A stretch of 64,000 nucleotides of DNA from assembly GCA_003254905.1 (NCBI GenBank), contig QANU01011901.1, positions 1,401,232 to 1,465,231 on the forward strand. The letters run 5' to 3'. The position numbers and the translations under genes were made by a program. The DNA is from Nissolia schottii. Its lineage: Eukaryota; Streptophyta; Magnoliopsida; Fabales; Fabaceae. Below are positions 53,139-64,000 of this stretch, in pieces (within the stretch, counting starts at the first letter, position 1; each line of letters begins with the position of its first letter). The notes beneath the pieces were generated by a model. That model did no database searches and had not been told where the DNA came from. It saw only the letters and a program-made list of their open reading frames with translations.

Positions 53139-56100
53139 CTAAGTAGGTATGAGTGCCAATATCTGATTTCTAATGATACCCATGCATTTCTGTATCTCTC
53201 CATATATTGGAAGATTCTTTGAACAAAATGGCTGCAGACTTGTGACAGCAGAATCTAGTACCTGAGCAACATCGGCTGGGGGAAATTGTCGTTCTGTACA
53301 TTTCTGCATTTTGTATTATCAGCATAGGTTAAAAAGACAGATCAGGTTGAGCAAAGTACACACAACTAAGCAACATAAAATAGCGAGGCGAGAATGACCA
53401 TGAAATTGTTTGTAGTAAACAGCAAGTTCAGTAGTCATGATTTACCTGAATCATGAGCAGCGTTGCTAGACAATGAGATATTAGTTCTGAAGGAATTTTC
53501 ATTTCATTTTGGTCAGATGAACTGTCAAGTTCAGCATCTTGTACATGACTTCCAAAGTGACATAATGTGCGGCCAGCCAAGTGATCCTGAGAAGCCAGAG
53601 TTAAAGGAATAGAATCTGCAGGCAGATAATTTGTGGCTGGAGCAGTAGGGTTATCCACTGAAAGCCGACTATTTATAAAATTTATTGCGTCTTCAATTCT
53701 TTCAATCTTACTTTCTGTCTTTCTAAAAAGTGACATTGCCTGCAATGGTTTTATTGAGTAAATGTAGTCAAAGTAGAGCACTCAATTTCCACGCAAACAT
53801 GAAGAAAATTCTATCAAAATAGTGAGTATTAACCAGCTATCAATTAGCAGGCAACTATTCATAAATACTTTTGCTCAAATCAGCAAATTACTCTTATCCA
53901 AAAGAGAAATAATGATTTCATCATCAATTCCGTAATATTTTTTCTCTCAGTCCTCCAAATGAAACCTTCCCTAGAAAGAGGCATTTGGCATCAATAGATG
54001 GTGGCCAAACTGCCTAGCACAATGCATGCAGGTCATCTCATCTATAGAAAATAAGAGTAACATGAAGTTCCAAATATGTAGTAAAAACAGTAAATATTAC
54101 ACTATAAGTATGTAATATATGCATGTTGCATTTATTAATTAGCTGTAAAGAGGGCAGCCTTTCTATACCTGTGCAGCTTGAACAACCATTGTTTGGGCTT
54201 TTCTTCTAGAACTTTCAACAATTTCAGCTATATGACTCTGAGATATAGATTCTTGATTGTGACATGCCGAACAATTGGAAGAGCTAGCCTGACCGCCAGG
54301 ATCATCATAACTAGCCATGGGCTTTAATGACAAAACTGAGGTGCTCCCTTGATATGTGTTGCGTTGCCTCAGGCAAAACAAGGCGGAAGAAACCTGCAGA
54401 AGTGCAGCCAACTAATGAAATTGTAAACTCGCAGAATATGAAATTGTAAGGATAGACAACACAGGATTAAGTCTGCTGAGTGATCCATAAAATTCATGCC
54501 TGCTCATTTGCTTCAGTTAAATGCTTTATCACTGAAGCATAATTCCTCTTAAAAGGCTCTGAATCTTTCAAAGAGTTGTCTCCATATTTCTGGCTTTCTG
54601 ATACCCCATCGTTCATGTGCTTCAGTTCAGACAACACAAGTTCCTGAACATGCAAAATTATCAGCTCAAAACTAATTTTAGGAAAAGGCTATCTGAAAGG
54701 CAGATTTTTTTTTATAATTATTTTACAACAATGACAATGGAAGAAACCCAGATGGCTGCAGGAAGTACCTTCTTGTCAAGAGCACGAGTCAACTCTGAAA
54801 TAGCCAATATGTCAGCTTCTTTTGAATGGATGTGATCAAGAGAGGAAGGTGGAGAACTTAATGCTAGTTGGGCATTATAGATCTGACTGCAAGCAACTTT
54901 TGCTTGTGCTTTGGAACTTGAAGAAACTCCCTAAGAAAGAAGGGATACAAAAGACAAGAAAACCACTCACGGACCAATCAAGATTTTAAAGTACTTTGAA
55001 TCCATTAAAAGCATACAACTTGAAGAAACATTAAGGAAAACCAATCAAATCAAATGAAAAACTAAGATGATATTTGTGACTTGCGTTTGACTCGCAAGTA
55101 TCTGATGGCATATAATCCCTTGAGAAGAACCAAAACAAATAGAACTCATTAAGCAAGGAGATAGCTATGACTCTCCGAGACGTAAATGACCTCCAATCCA
55201 AATACTCATCTTCATTAATTGGGATCCATGGTAGATGTAAGTGCAACCATATGTTGGCATTTACAAGACTGAAACAGGACCCTTCTCTCCAGAACCAGTA
55301 TTGCATAAAAGCATGTTCCTTGGCCAAAGAATCCATCCAAAGACATTTTAAAATGCCAATCCTTCTGTCAGCCTAGAATACTCATGATCTAGTTCCTACA
55401 TGTTTGCATTCTGGAATTTTCTATTTTACTATTATTTTTTTCTGGTGTCACAAATCGATGAGCAAAAATGTTAAAAAGAAAATTCCAAGTCCATTAGAGT
55501 AATAAGGTTAAATATGCGTGAGAATATCAAAAGCCACAAAAATTAAATTCTAAAAGGGCTAGAAAAGATCCCTTGTGTTAAAAGGGGAGAGAGAAAGAGA
55601 GAGAAGGAAACAATCTCCTGGTAAGTGTTTAGTGATACTGAACCAATGTGTGTTTTACACGTTGAACTTGAAGAATCTGAAACAATCAAATCATCACAAT
55701 CGAACAGAATCTAAATTGAAATTCCATCTCAAAAGAAATTTGTACCTGTTTTGATGAAGTACTGTTTCCATGCAAAGTGGGAGATATATAAAGACCTTTG
55801 GTGGTATCTGAGTTCTCACTTGGCAACAAAATTGTGTGCTCTGCAACTGTTTCTTGTTTTGGTTTTCCATTAAGCTTGGGCACAATAAGGTTTTCATTTG
55901 TTCTAGCAGGAGTCACATTGTGTCTTATTAGAGATGTAGGCATATTTTCAAATGGATACATAGGCATGCAATCAATATCCTGCAATATGAAAATGTTAGT
56001 CACATTATGCTATTACTAGAGAAAATGATCTTGTAGTGGATCTACAATGATCTTCAGCCAAAAAGATTTTGCATATGTAATGAATTGTTTTGCTATCTAG

Positions 56101-59100
56101 GGACCACAAGATCATCTGATCTTACAATCAAATCAGGACTTTTATAGTTTGATCTCTCCAATCACCTTTTTTCTGATTGTATAATATAACTTGTTTTAGT
56201 CTGCAATCAATTTCACATCTTGGGTAGTTATAAAAGCATGTGAACATCTCATCCAATGCAATAAAATAAAAATCCATGGTGTATGTTCAAGGCTTTTAAT
56301 AATAAATCATGACATTAAAGGTAACCCAATGCACGAGACTTCTATCATTGTTGAAAAAGAAGAAAGCATACCATGACAAATTCAACCCCAAGTTCATGCT
56401 GGTCAAACTGAACCCGACACCTACAATTGTCAACAGTTAGTATACTTCCGTTATGAATCTCTCTGGTCTTCGGATGAATAGCAATAACTCGCTGCCCAAC
56501 AATTAAAGGCCGGGCCAAATCAGTAGGAAGGCCTTCCTTGGTACCAGCAAGGACTTCAGCATAATGTGATCTAACGGATTCTCGGTATTGATTAAGTTTC
56601 CGTTTTTCTTCTATCAAAAATTGCTCTGAAAATCTCCGTGGTTTGCCGAGAGAACTGCATAAGCGCGGCATACAGATTAAGTACTTTGTCAAGGACAAAA
56701 TCAACCTAAATGAATGATTTCATTTCCATATTATGCCCCCTCAGGCAAGGGTATTATGTTTGTGACACAAAATTGAACTCATGCCCATTTTGGTCATAGA
56801 TGCTACAATACAATGTCAATGACCAATGACCAACTCAACCCGAAAGTTTATGAATCAAGTGCAGGCATATGAATGCTTTCATATCTCGAAAAGACTTAAT
56901 CACCAATGTCATGAAGATATTGGGTAAATTACACATACAGGCATTTCAAATCAAATACCTTCTAATGACTCCCCACTCGATACGAGTCAATCTGGGAACA
57001 TGACCCAATCCAACATGGTCCAAGTACTCCATGAACTCTCTCTTTGAAAACCATGGGTAATCAATAGCACTATAAAACCACTCAAAAGTGCACCATCGCC
57101 GTGTTTGATGTGAAGACAGGCAATTAATAAGCTTTCCCTGTGATAACCAAAAAAGAATCACATCTTATCCAATTTAGGGTCAGTTTGATTTGGGGGCAAA
57201 AATGGGTGAAAAATTCATGGATCAAATTTAGGAATAAAATTAATTAGAAACAGTATAAATTTTTAACCCGTTTTTACCCTCAAAGCAAGTTGAACCTTAA
57301 GATTAAAAAATCAATTAATGCCACTGTATATAAATGACAGATAATAAACCTTGGGACTAGATGAACTATTCTGGACTGAAACAATGGATTTATTAAGCTG
57401 ACTACTAACAATATTTCCAGACCCCATTGGATCTCCTTGTACCATTGATTTAGGTTTGTCCGTCTTTCTTCTAGGCCTTCCTTTCTCTCGACTGATTTGT
57501 TTAGTAGATGAAACCATTATGGGAGATAAAGATGAATCATCCCCTTCCGCTTTTTCATTAGCACTTGAAGACATCTTTCCTGGGGATTTCACCACTTTTA
57601 GTTGTCTTGGATGTGTTGTAGAAACAGATGACCGCTTACCTTTAACCACAGACTTCTTCACATCATCAGTATCCTATAACGAAGAAGATAATGTTTGGAT
57701 ATTATAAGTAGGTACATGAAAATATACAAGACAGTGTTAAGTACGGTGGATACTTTTTGGCAAAGCAAGGAAGATGTGTAGATTTATGCAATGTGAAATA
57801 CAGAAAAGAAAGGTTGTAAATGCAAAATAGTAAAGTAAGCAGCTAGAATAAATTTCATGTAGAATATGATAGATGTTGGAGATTCATAAGCCTTCACCTA
57901 ACAGCTTAAGCATTAAGGTGAAGATTTATGAATGGTTTTACTGTTTTACATTGAACACGCCCTCTTACACAACTATCCTAAAAGCTTTGACTATTAACTT
58001 GAAGCTCATTAACAAGTTTATAAGTTTTACTGTCTAAAGAAAATATTATACAGTCAGTAAAGCAATTTCATGTGTGAAGCCACAATACCCAAAAAAGTGA
58101 ATACTTATTTTGGATATTTTGGAATGAGTGGAACAGAATGATATATAATGAAATAGAATACGATAAAATAGAAAAAAGATAGCTAACCATTGTTTGTATA
58201 TTTAGTGATGAAACAGAGAAAAGTTGGCACTCTCTTGTTAGGAAATTCTAGTGGAAAGGAATGCAATGGTAAGAACTGTAAGATTTTTGTTCCCATATTA
58301 CCCTCAGTCCCCAAGAATGTCAAATGTTTTTCAACTGATTCAATTTCAAATGGATTCATCACTTTCTTGACAGCAGTCTGCTTGAATATCATATGCAAGA
58401 TAATTTTCTATACAAAAAGTCCAATTATATATTATTCTGGAGGTAATAATTAATGACAGCGTACCTTGGTTTTCTGGGAACCACTTAAATGGGAATCAGT
58501 ATGTGTTTCGTCATTCTGCAACAAACAAGTTACTTACTTTTAAGTTAAAAGATTTTTCTGAGAACCACTTAAATGCATACTACATGTAAAATATCAGACA
58601 AAAAATATTGCAACTGAATGCTGGAAAATATTGCATACAACAACTGACTGCATACAACAATAAATATTGCAACTGAATGCCAGAAAATAAGTTCTTACTT
58701 TTAAGGTAAAAGATTTTTGTTTCCTTTTCCTGATTCCTGCATTAAGCTGGTACACACCTACTTCAGGAACATCAGCTCCACCAACCAAAAAAGCCTTGCC
58801 TGATTTACTTGAAGAAGTGTTTTCCGTCTTAGATACATTATTCTTTTTCATTTTAGACTCATCAACATCATGGTTTCCTTTTGCCTTTGCAGATGACTCT
58901 TGAGACACAAAAAACATAAGTATTATTTATTCAGATTGACCCAGGGGAGAGGGGAGAGGGGAGAGGGGAGAAGGGAGAAGGAGTACTTTAAACATAATTA
59001 TTCCAAGAGTAATGTGACAAAAATTTTAGATGTCTTACCTGTTTCAGGGTTTGTTACTGGCATCAACAAAGACAGATCAGCCAAAGTTTGGAGAGCGTCA

Positions 59101-62100
59101 AAAGCAGAAGCTTCATCTACAAAGAGAGAAGTTTGGAGGGAGGGGGGGGGTATGGATTCATTAATAACCGTTGGTCTTCATATTAGAAAACAGGATAAAA
59201 AAGAACATACCAAAAACCTACTGACAAGAAATTCTAGCAAAACGTATAACTACTGACAGGAAATTTCAATAAAATGTCAGACCTAAAGTAGGTAATACAA
59301 TTTCATTACCCACACAAAGTATTTTGTAAATGAAGGAATATAATTACCTTATCCAAGCCAAAAAAAAAAATTTAAATGAAGGGAATTCAATTGAATCATT
59401 TAAATTTCCTTGCATTTCAAATTCCTAGAATTTTAAAAATAATCCATCCAAACACACTCTTAAGCTAAACACAAAATTTCAGTTAGAAATAGCAAGCAAT
59501 ATAAACATATTAGTTAAAAGAGGATAGTTGACTTTATTAAATACCTTTCTCAACCAGTATTTTTTTGCTTTTCTTCTTCGAGCCCTTGTAAGAGGGCCTT
59601 GTACTTTTTGCATCTGCAAAATCAGTGTTTAGTTTGGATTCGATCAAACTTAGATTTTTACCATTATCTGTCCCACTGGAGGCTTCCTTTATATCATCCA
59701 AATGCTTGTTTAATTTTTCCTCAGGTTCTAAGTTCTTCCCATTGTGTTTTATTCTCTTTTCCTGATTCCTTCCCCTTCCAGTATTTTCTCTACTGGTCCA
59801 ATGAATTGTTTTTCCAGAATAATCTCCATTGTCCCCTTCTGTGCTTCCTAAACTCAATTCAGAACTACCCTCATCCAAGTCAGAACTGCGAAACTTGGAT
59901 ACAGCTAATTCTGATTTACCATGCTGAAAACCGTAACTACCAAGGATAAGTTTTTCATCTTAAAGAAATAACAGAAAAAAGCAACTCAAGTTGTCATAGA
60001 AGTATGACTTGTTACCTTCTTCCCACTTTTCTGACTAGGTGATGGTGTAGTTCTCTTGTTTGGTGATCCAGAAATTTTTGAAGAGCCACCTCTTTGTGAA
60101 GCCTCTGTCAATGCTAATGCAATCTTATGAGCAACATCATTAGTATCAACGTGTTGTTTAGAGCCCTGCCTAGCAGATGAAAATAACTTCTCCGCATTAT
60201 CTTTACCAATAGAATGTGAGATAGGGACTCGTGGAGTCCGCTTTCGAACAGCATGAGGTCTTAGCCCTGAAACAATGTCACAAACAACAAAAGGTCAATA
60301 ATAAGAGAAACCCCCCCCCCCAAAAAAGAGGAAAAGTTATCCGAAACCCCTCAATCTTAAAAATCCAAATCAAACCCAGGTAAATCAGAGGAGAATGGAG
60401 ACAAAATATTGTTGGCATGTGATTGACATATTTACCCACCAGAATTCCTCCTCTTCAACAATGACAGGCAACCATCACCTGATGCAACAGATTGTGACTG
60501 AGAATGATCAGAAAAGTGTCCATCTAACGCTTTACTGTCATTCAGTTGTTTTCCCCGCAAACGCTTTTGAGGCTTTCTAGATATTTCTGCATCTTCATTG
60601 CTTTCTTTTTCACTGTCACTTCCTCCCTGCCAACGAAAATTACTCATATTTTCATTGCTTATGAACAATTGTCAGGAACTGGTAGCGTTACCTATAACCT
60701 AATCGTGATTTACATTTAATATAATAATACTAATTTAAACCAAAGTACTGAACATTTAACACCCTTAATGCTCTAAGAAAATATATCTCAGCAGTGAGCC
60801 TTTTCTTTCTATCATTTATTTTCTGAAGGCAAGGTAGAAAGGCAGAGGTTCCAAATCAATAAGCTAATTACTACCTCCCAAACAGAACTTTCAATACAAG
60901 CTAATTACTGCCAAGTTTACTTTTCTCATTGGTCAAAACAAACACTGGTATTAATTGTAACTCACAGCGAAGCAACCTATATTAAACTAATATGTGGATG
61001 CATTTGCATTGATAGAAAATAAACTGCTAAGATTTCTGGTATAACTGAGTCAAATGAAACTGCAGAGAAGAATACTAAATTTGAACCATGATGTACCTAA
61101 GATCATGAGAAGCACCGGTAAAACTGAATGGTAAAACTCTACATTGAGTAAGTAACATTCTGTTTGAATTAACAATGTTTAGGAAAACCACTTTTCAATA
61201 ATGAGGTGAAAAATATTTGAAATGAGGAGGGGAATCTTTAATATCATGGATGAAAAGGAAACAACTAGAAAGTTGGAGAGGAATGTGGCAAAAATAGGAA
61301 TACCAATATAAATGTTCATCAAAACTTGCCAAAAATTTTAATTCGTTCTTACCAGTACACTATAATGGTCTGTCATCATTGCTATGAGACCAACAACAGA
61401 AGCAGTGCCCTCTGGAAGAGATAAGTATGCCTACAAATAAACCCAAAAGAGTAGCACGTTTTACAAACAATATATGAGTCCAGCTAAAATCCACACTATT
61501 GAGATGTAACCCCTAACCACAGACAAAAAAAAAACAGTTGTATAGGAAAAGATACAAAAACAACTCCAGAAACGGTATTTAAAAGTACAAGAAAACAACA
61601 AAATTAATTAACACATTGTGAGTAGACCTCTATATGTGAATGTCTAGTATATGTCTTTTAGAATCTTTGTCTGCATGAATAGTGAATTAAATTAATCAGG
61701 ATGTTCAAACTTTAGCAGCACTTACCCTGTTCATAGTGTACAAAGCTTCTACCATTTCCATAGATCTATTACGTACTGCAAGAGCAACCTGTAGACACGG
61801 GTAAAACTGTCATTGAAGGATGTGTTCAGTAATAACATTGCACAGGGAAACTGCAGTGCACCAAAGGTGAATACACAAAACAAGACACAACCTCAATCCT
61901 GCAACTAATTGTGGGGTTTCAAGCAATGGTATTTGCTAGATATATAGCCCGTTCATGCTGGACAAAACCTGATGGTGATACTTAAATTTTAACCATTACA
62001 TTATGACTTAAAAATGTTGGTAACCTTCTTCCAGTCTTTCCCATATTTACGGTAAGCTTCATAGAAATGCTCAAGCTCGTCCTTACTCCATTGTGGCCCT

Positions 62101-62458
62101 AACATGTCAGCCAATTTTCTCTTCTGCATATCATCAAAGTTTGAAAACAATTACGAATAAGGAAATACAAATGATAATGCATTGCCAATTTTATCAAACT
62201 TGTTCAATTTTGCTAAAAGGGAGGGGCAAAAAGAATAATGAATAAAGTGAGAAGTTCTTTCCCTTATTTTAACTGAGTACACGTGTAAGGAAAGTTCTTT
62301 CCAAAGAAGTTAATGAGCAAATTCACCTTCTGGATTCCAAGACTTGCCTTCTGCTTATTCTTGCTAGCACTCTCTGCATTGTTATCTTTAATAGAAGCAG
62401 CTTCACGAACATTAGAAAACCTCTTATTTACACTTTTAGATTTTTTAGAAGGGGGCAT
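53139..62458 (-). CDS. ALY3: ALWAYS EARLY (ALY) protein, LIN9/Mip130 homologue of the MuvB complex
   Basis: Nineteen coding exons, minus strand: 62327–62458, 62025–62123, 61726–61788, 61353–61430, 60440–60626, 60016–60266, 59545–59923, 59039–59116, 58699–58898, 58465–58515, 57350–57673, 56959–57137, 56372–56654, 55746–55979, 54769–54930, 54500–54643, 54169–54393, 53446–53739, 53139–53303. The total is 1175 aa, close to plant ALY proteins. ALY proteins are nuclear chromatin partners of MYB3R/E2F-type complexes that regulate cell-cycle and DNA-damage genes. A SANT/MYB-like domain (about residues 52–100: [20 protein letters not shown]) is followed by a long basic, Ser-rich linker. The DIRP domain begins near residue 625 ([35 protein letters not shown]), and the tudor-like tail has [21 protein letters not shown]. 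The intron after exon 16 needs a GC donor. The assignment to ALY3 rather than ALY2 is tentative. Confidence 0.92.
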
Positions 62459-62476
62459 GATTGATTTCCTTGAACG

Positions 62477-63711
62477 TCTGAAATTAGCAGAAAGGCAGAG
62501 AGAGGAGTTAGAGAAACAAAATATTCAAAAGAAATTAGATCTAAGTAACTAGAACAGTTTAGTCAAGAAATATTTCAATTGAATCTTTCCATAATAGAAA
62601 GGGAGAAATCACAGGAGAGCAACCCTTTTCCAGAACATCAAGAAGGAATTGCAAGTTGCAGCTCAAACTCTAACCTCTATCATTCCCCGTTACTAGTTTA
62701 CTTTCATGAACTTGTTTCACTATCTCGTGCCCCCAGTGATAATCCAAAAACATACAAACATTCACTAACCACGACAATGTGCTACGAGCCTGTCAAATAT
62801 GCTGTGAATTTAAAGTCAAGCATTGACATTGAACAGTATCCAATTCAAAAAAAAGACTTGACCTACTGTAATCAAACAAACCCAAACCCATTTCCCCTTT
62901 GTCACAGCGACTCGAAAGAGAACAAAAAGAAATGAATTTTCTTACTCATTCCTCGATTGTCCCGCCAACTGACGTAAAATCCATATTGAAGCTAAGAATT
63001 TCAATTCAGTAAAGATAATAAACGGAAAGGAGAATCACAGTTAAATTTTAATTTAAGAAAAAAAAAGGAAAATTTCTTTTTGCATTTCAGTTGCAATTTG
63101 GTTGGTAGCTAAGAGCAACAAGCAAGTAGAAAACCAGAAAAAGCAAGTAGTGCATGCGTGAGGAAGAAAATTCGAAAGCGCACCCAAAATTGTAGAAAGC
63201 TTCAGATGAAGTGATCCAGTTAATTCGCCCCAAAGACCCAACCCAGCATTTCAGGTTGGTTCAGCAAGAAAAGAAGGTACCAAAATCAAACAGGGAAATT
63301 CGACTACTTTGCCGAATTTCCCCGTCACTTTTGATTCGAGGTATCTGAGGAGGAACAAGAATGAGAAGTAACGCACAATCGAAATTGGGAATCTGAGAAG
63401 AAGAACAAGCAGAAGGAGGATGAAAAGCCCTTGTCTTCTAGTGTCACAGATATAAAACGAGTGAAAGGGGGAGAGAAAAAAATTGAATTGAATTGAGAAA
63501 GCAGAGAAAGGGAAGCTCACCGATCCAAGGGGAATCCAAATTGAGAATTGAAGATGTAACAGTGATTCTGGTGAGGGATCTGGCGGAATAAGAAATTGTG
63601 AAGGAGAGAGTGACAGAGAGAAGAGAAAGGGTAGATATGAAAATAGAAAGAAGGGGATGAAGAGAGAAAGGAAGAAGAAGCAGTAGCTGTAGTTGTTGGT
63701 GGCGTAAACAA
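62477..63711 (-). other. 5'UTR region of the ALY gene
   Basis: The start-codon exon is preceded by an acceptor (tttcag, exon from 62477). A GA/CT-rich leader at about 63521–63711 ends in a good donor (gatcg|gtgagc at 63520). One long leader intron, or two with a small exon between them, fits. No protein-coding content is supported here. Confidence 0.55.
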
Positions 63712-64000
63712 AATGAATTTGGGGGGTATAACCGCGAAACTTTAAAATATTAGTACCCTTTATTTTATTTTCATATTTCTTCTGTTTCGTCCTATGGTTA
63801 AAAAAAAAAAAAACGCCACACCTTATGCCTTGGCTTTAACTGAGTGAAGAGTTGAAACTGAATTTTCAAAAAACAAAGTGTCTAATTCGTTTATACACAT
63901 GCGTTGCAGTTTTTATCATGTTAAGCATCACAAATTATGTTGACAGTTTGAAGTTATCACAAACAAGAGTTCCTTTCCGGCCTCCTCCCCAATTAGTGTG
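63712..64000. other. Upstream flank of ALY
   Basis: Presumed promoter of the minus-strand ALY gene, with an A-run near 63801–63813. Nothing else is recognised. Confidence 0.35.

Overview
The window is nuclear DNA of a flowering plant: spliced genes with GT–AG introns, AT-rich intergenic DNA, and plant-specific families (NF-YB, DYW-type PPR, KINbetagamma/SNF4, ALWAYS EARLY). A dicot, probably a legume, is inferred from protein character and the repeats; the species is not determined. A 981-base run of N (12349–13329) splits the sequence, and one further N lies at 22803.

Layout: (1) 1–5.9 kb holds a single-exon NF-YB gene and a tRNA-derived SINE. (2) 5.98–20.7 kb holds two cullin-1 loci in tandem on the + strand. 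The second is a complete 19-exon CUL1 of 744 residues with the neddylation lysine. The first is a chimera: five cullin exons, with exon 2–5 lengths identical to CUL1, are followed in frame by one exon encoding an almost complete SKP1. This CUL1 N-terminus–SKP1 fusion (434 aa predicted) is the most unusual object here. A decayed hAT transposon and the assembly gap lie between the two loci. (3) 20.7–31.5 kb holds an LTR-like relic, a four-exon 2-oxoglutarate/Fe(II) dioxygenase (- strand), an inverted-arm repeat and an intronless PPR-DYW gene (+). (4) 32.4–44.3 kb is repeat DNA: a plant mobile domain relic and a MULE transposase relic facing each other across telomere-like repeats, a 2.7-kb solo-LTR-like element, a truncated LINE and a long foldback element. 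(5) 44.6–63.7 kb holds two large genes tail to tail: SNF4/KINbetagamma (+, 13 coding exons, 491 aa) and an ALWAYS EARLY/LIN9 homologue (-, 19 coding exons, 1175 aa).

Functional links: SCF ubiquitin ligases join CUL1, SKP1, RBX1 and an F-box protein. The fusion keeps the part of CUL1 that binds SKP1, plus a SKP1 domain, but lacks everything that recruits RBX1/E2 or NEDD8. If made as protein, it would be expected to act as a decoy, inhibitor or scaffold rather than a ligase; this is inference. The other genes are unrelated to one another: transcription (NF-YB, ALY), organelle RNA editing (PPR-DYW), energy sensing (SNF4) and specialised metabolism (dioxygenase). All exon coordinates were read by hand from splice sites, reading phase and remembered family sequences; no alignment or expression data were available.
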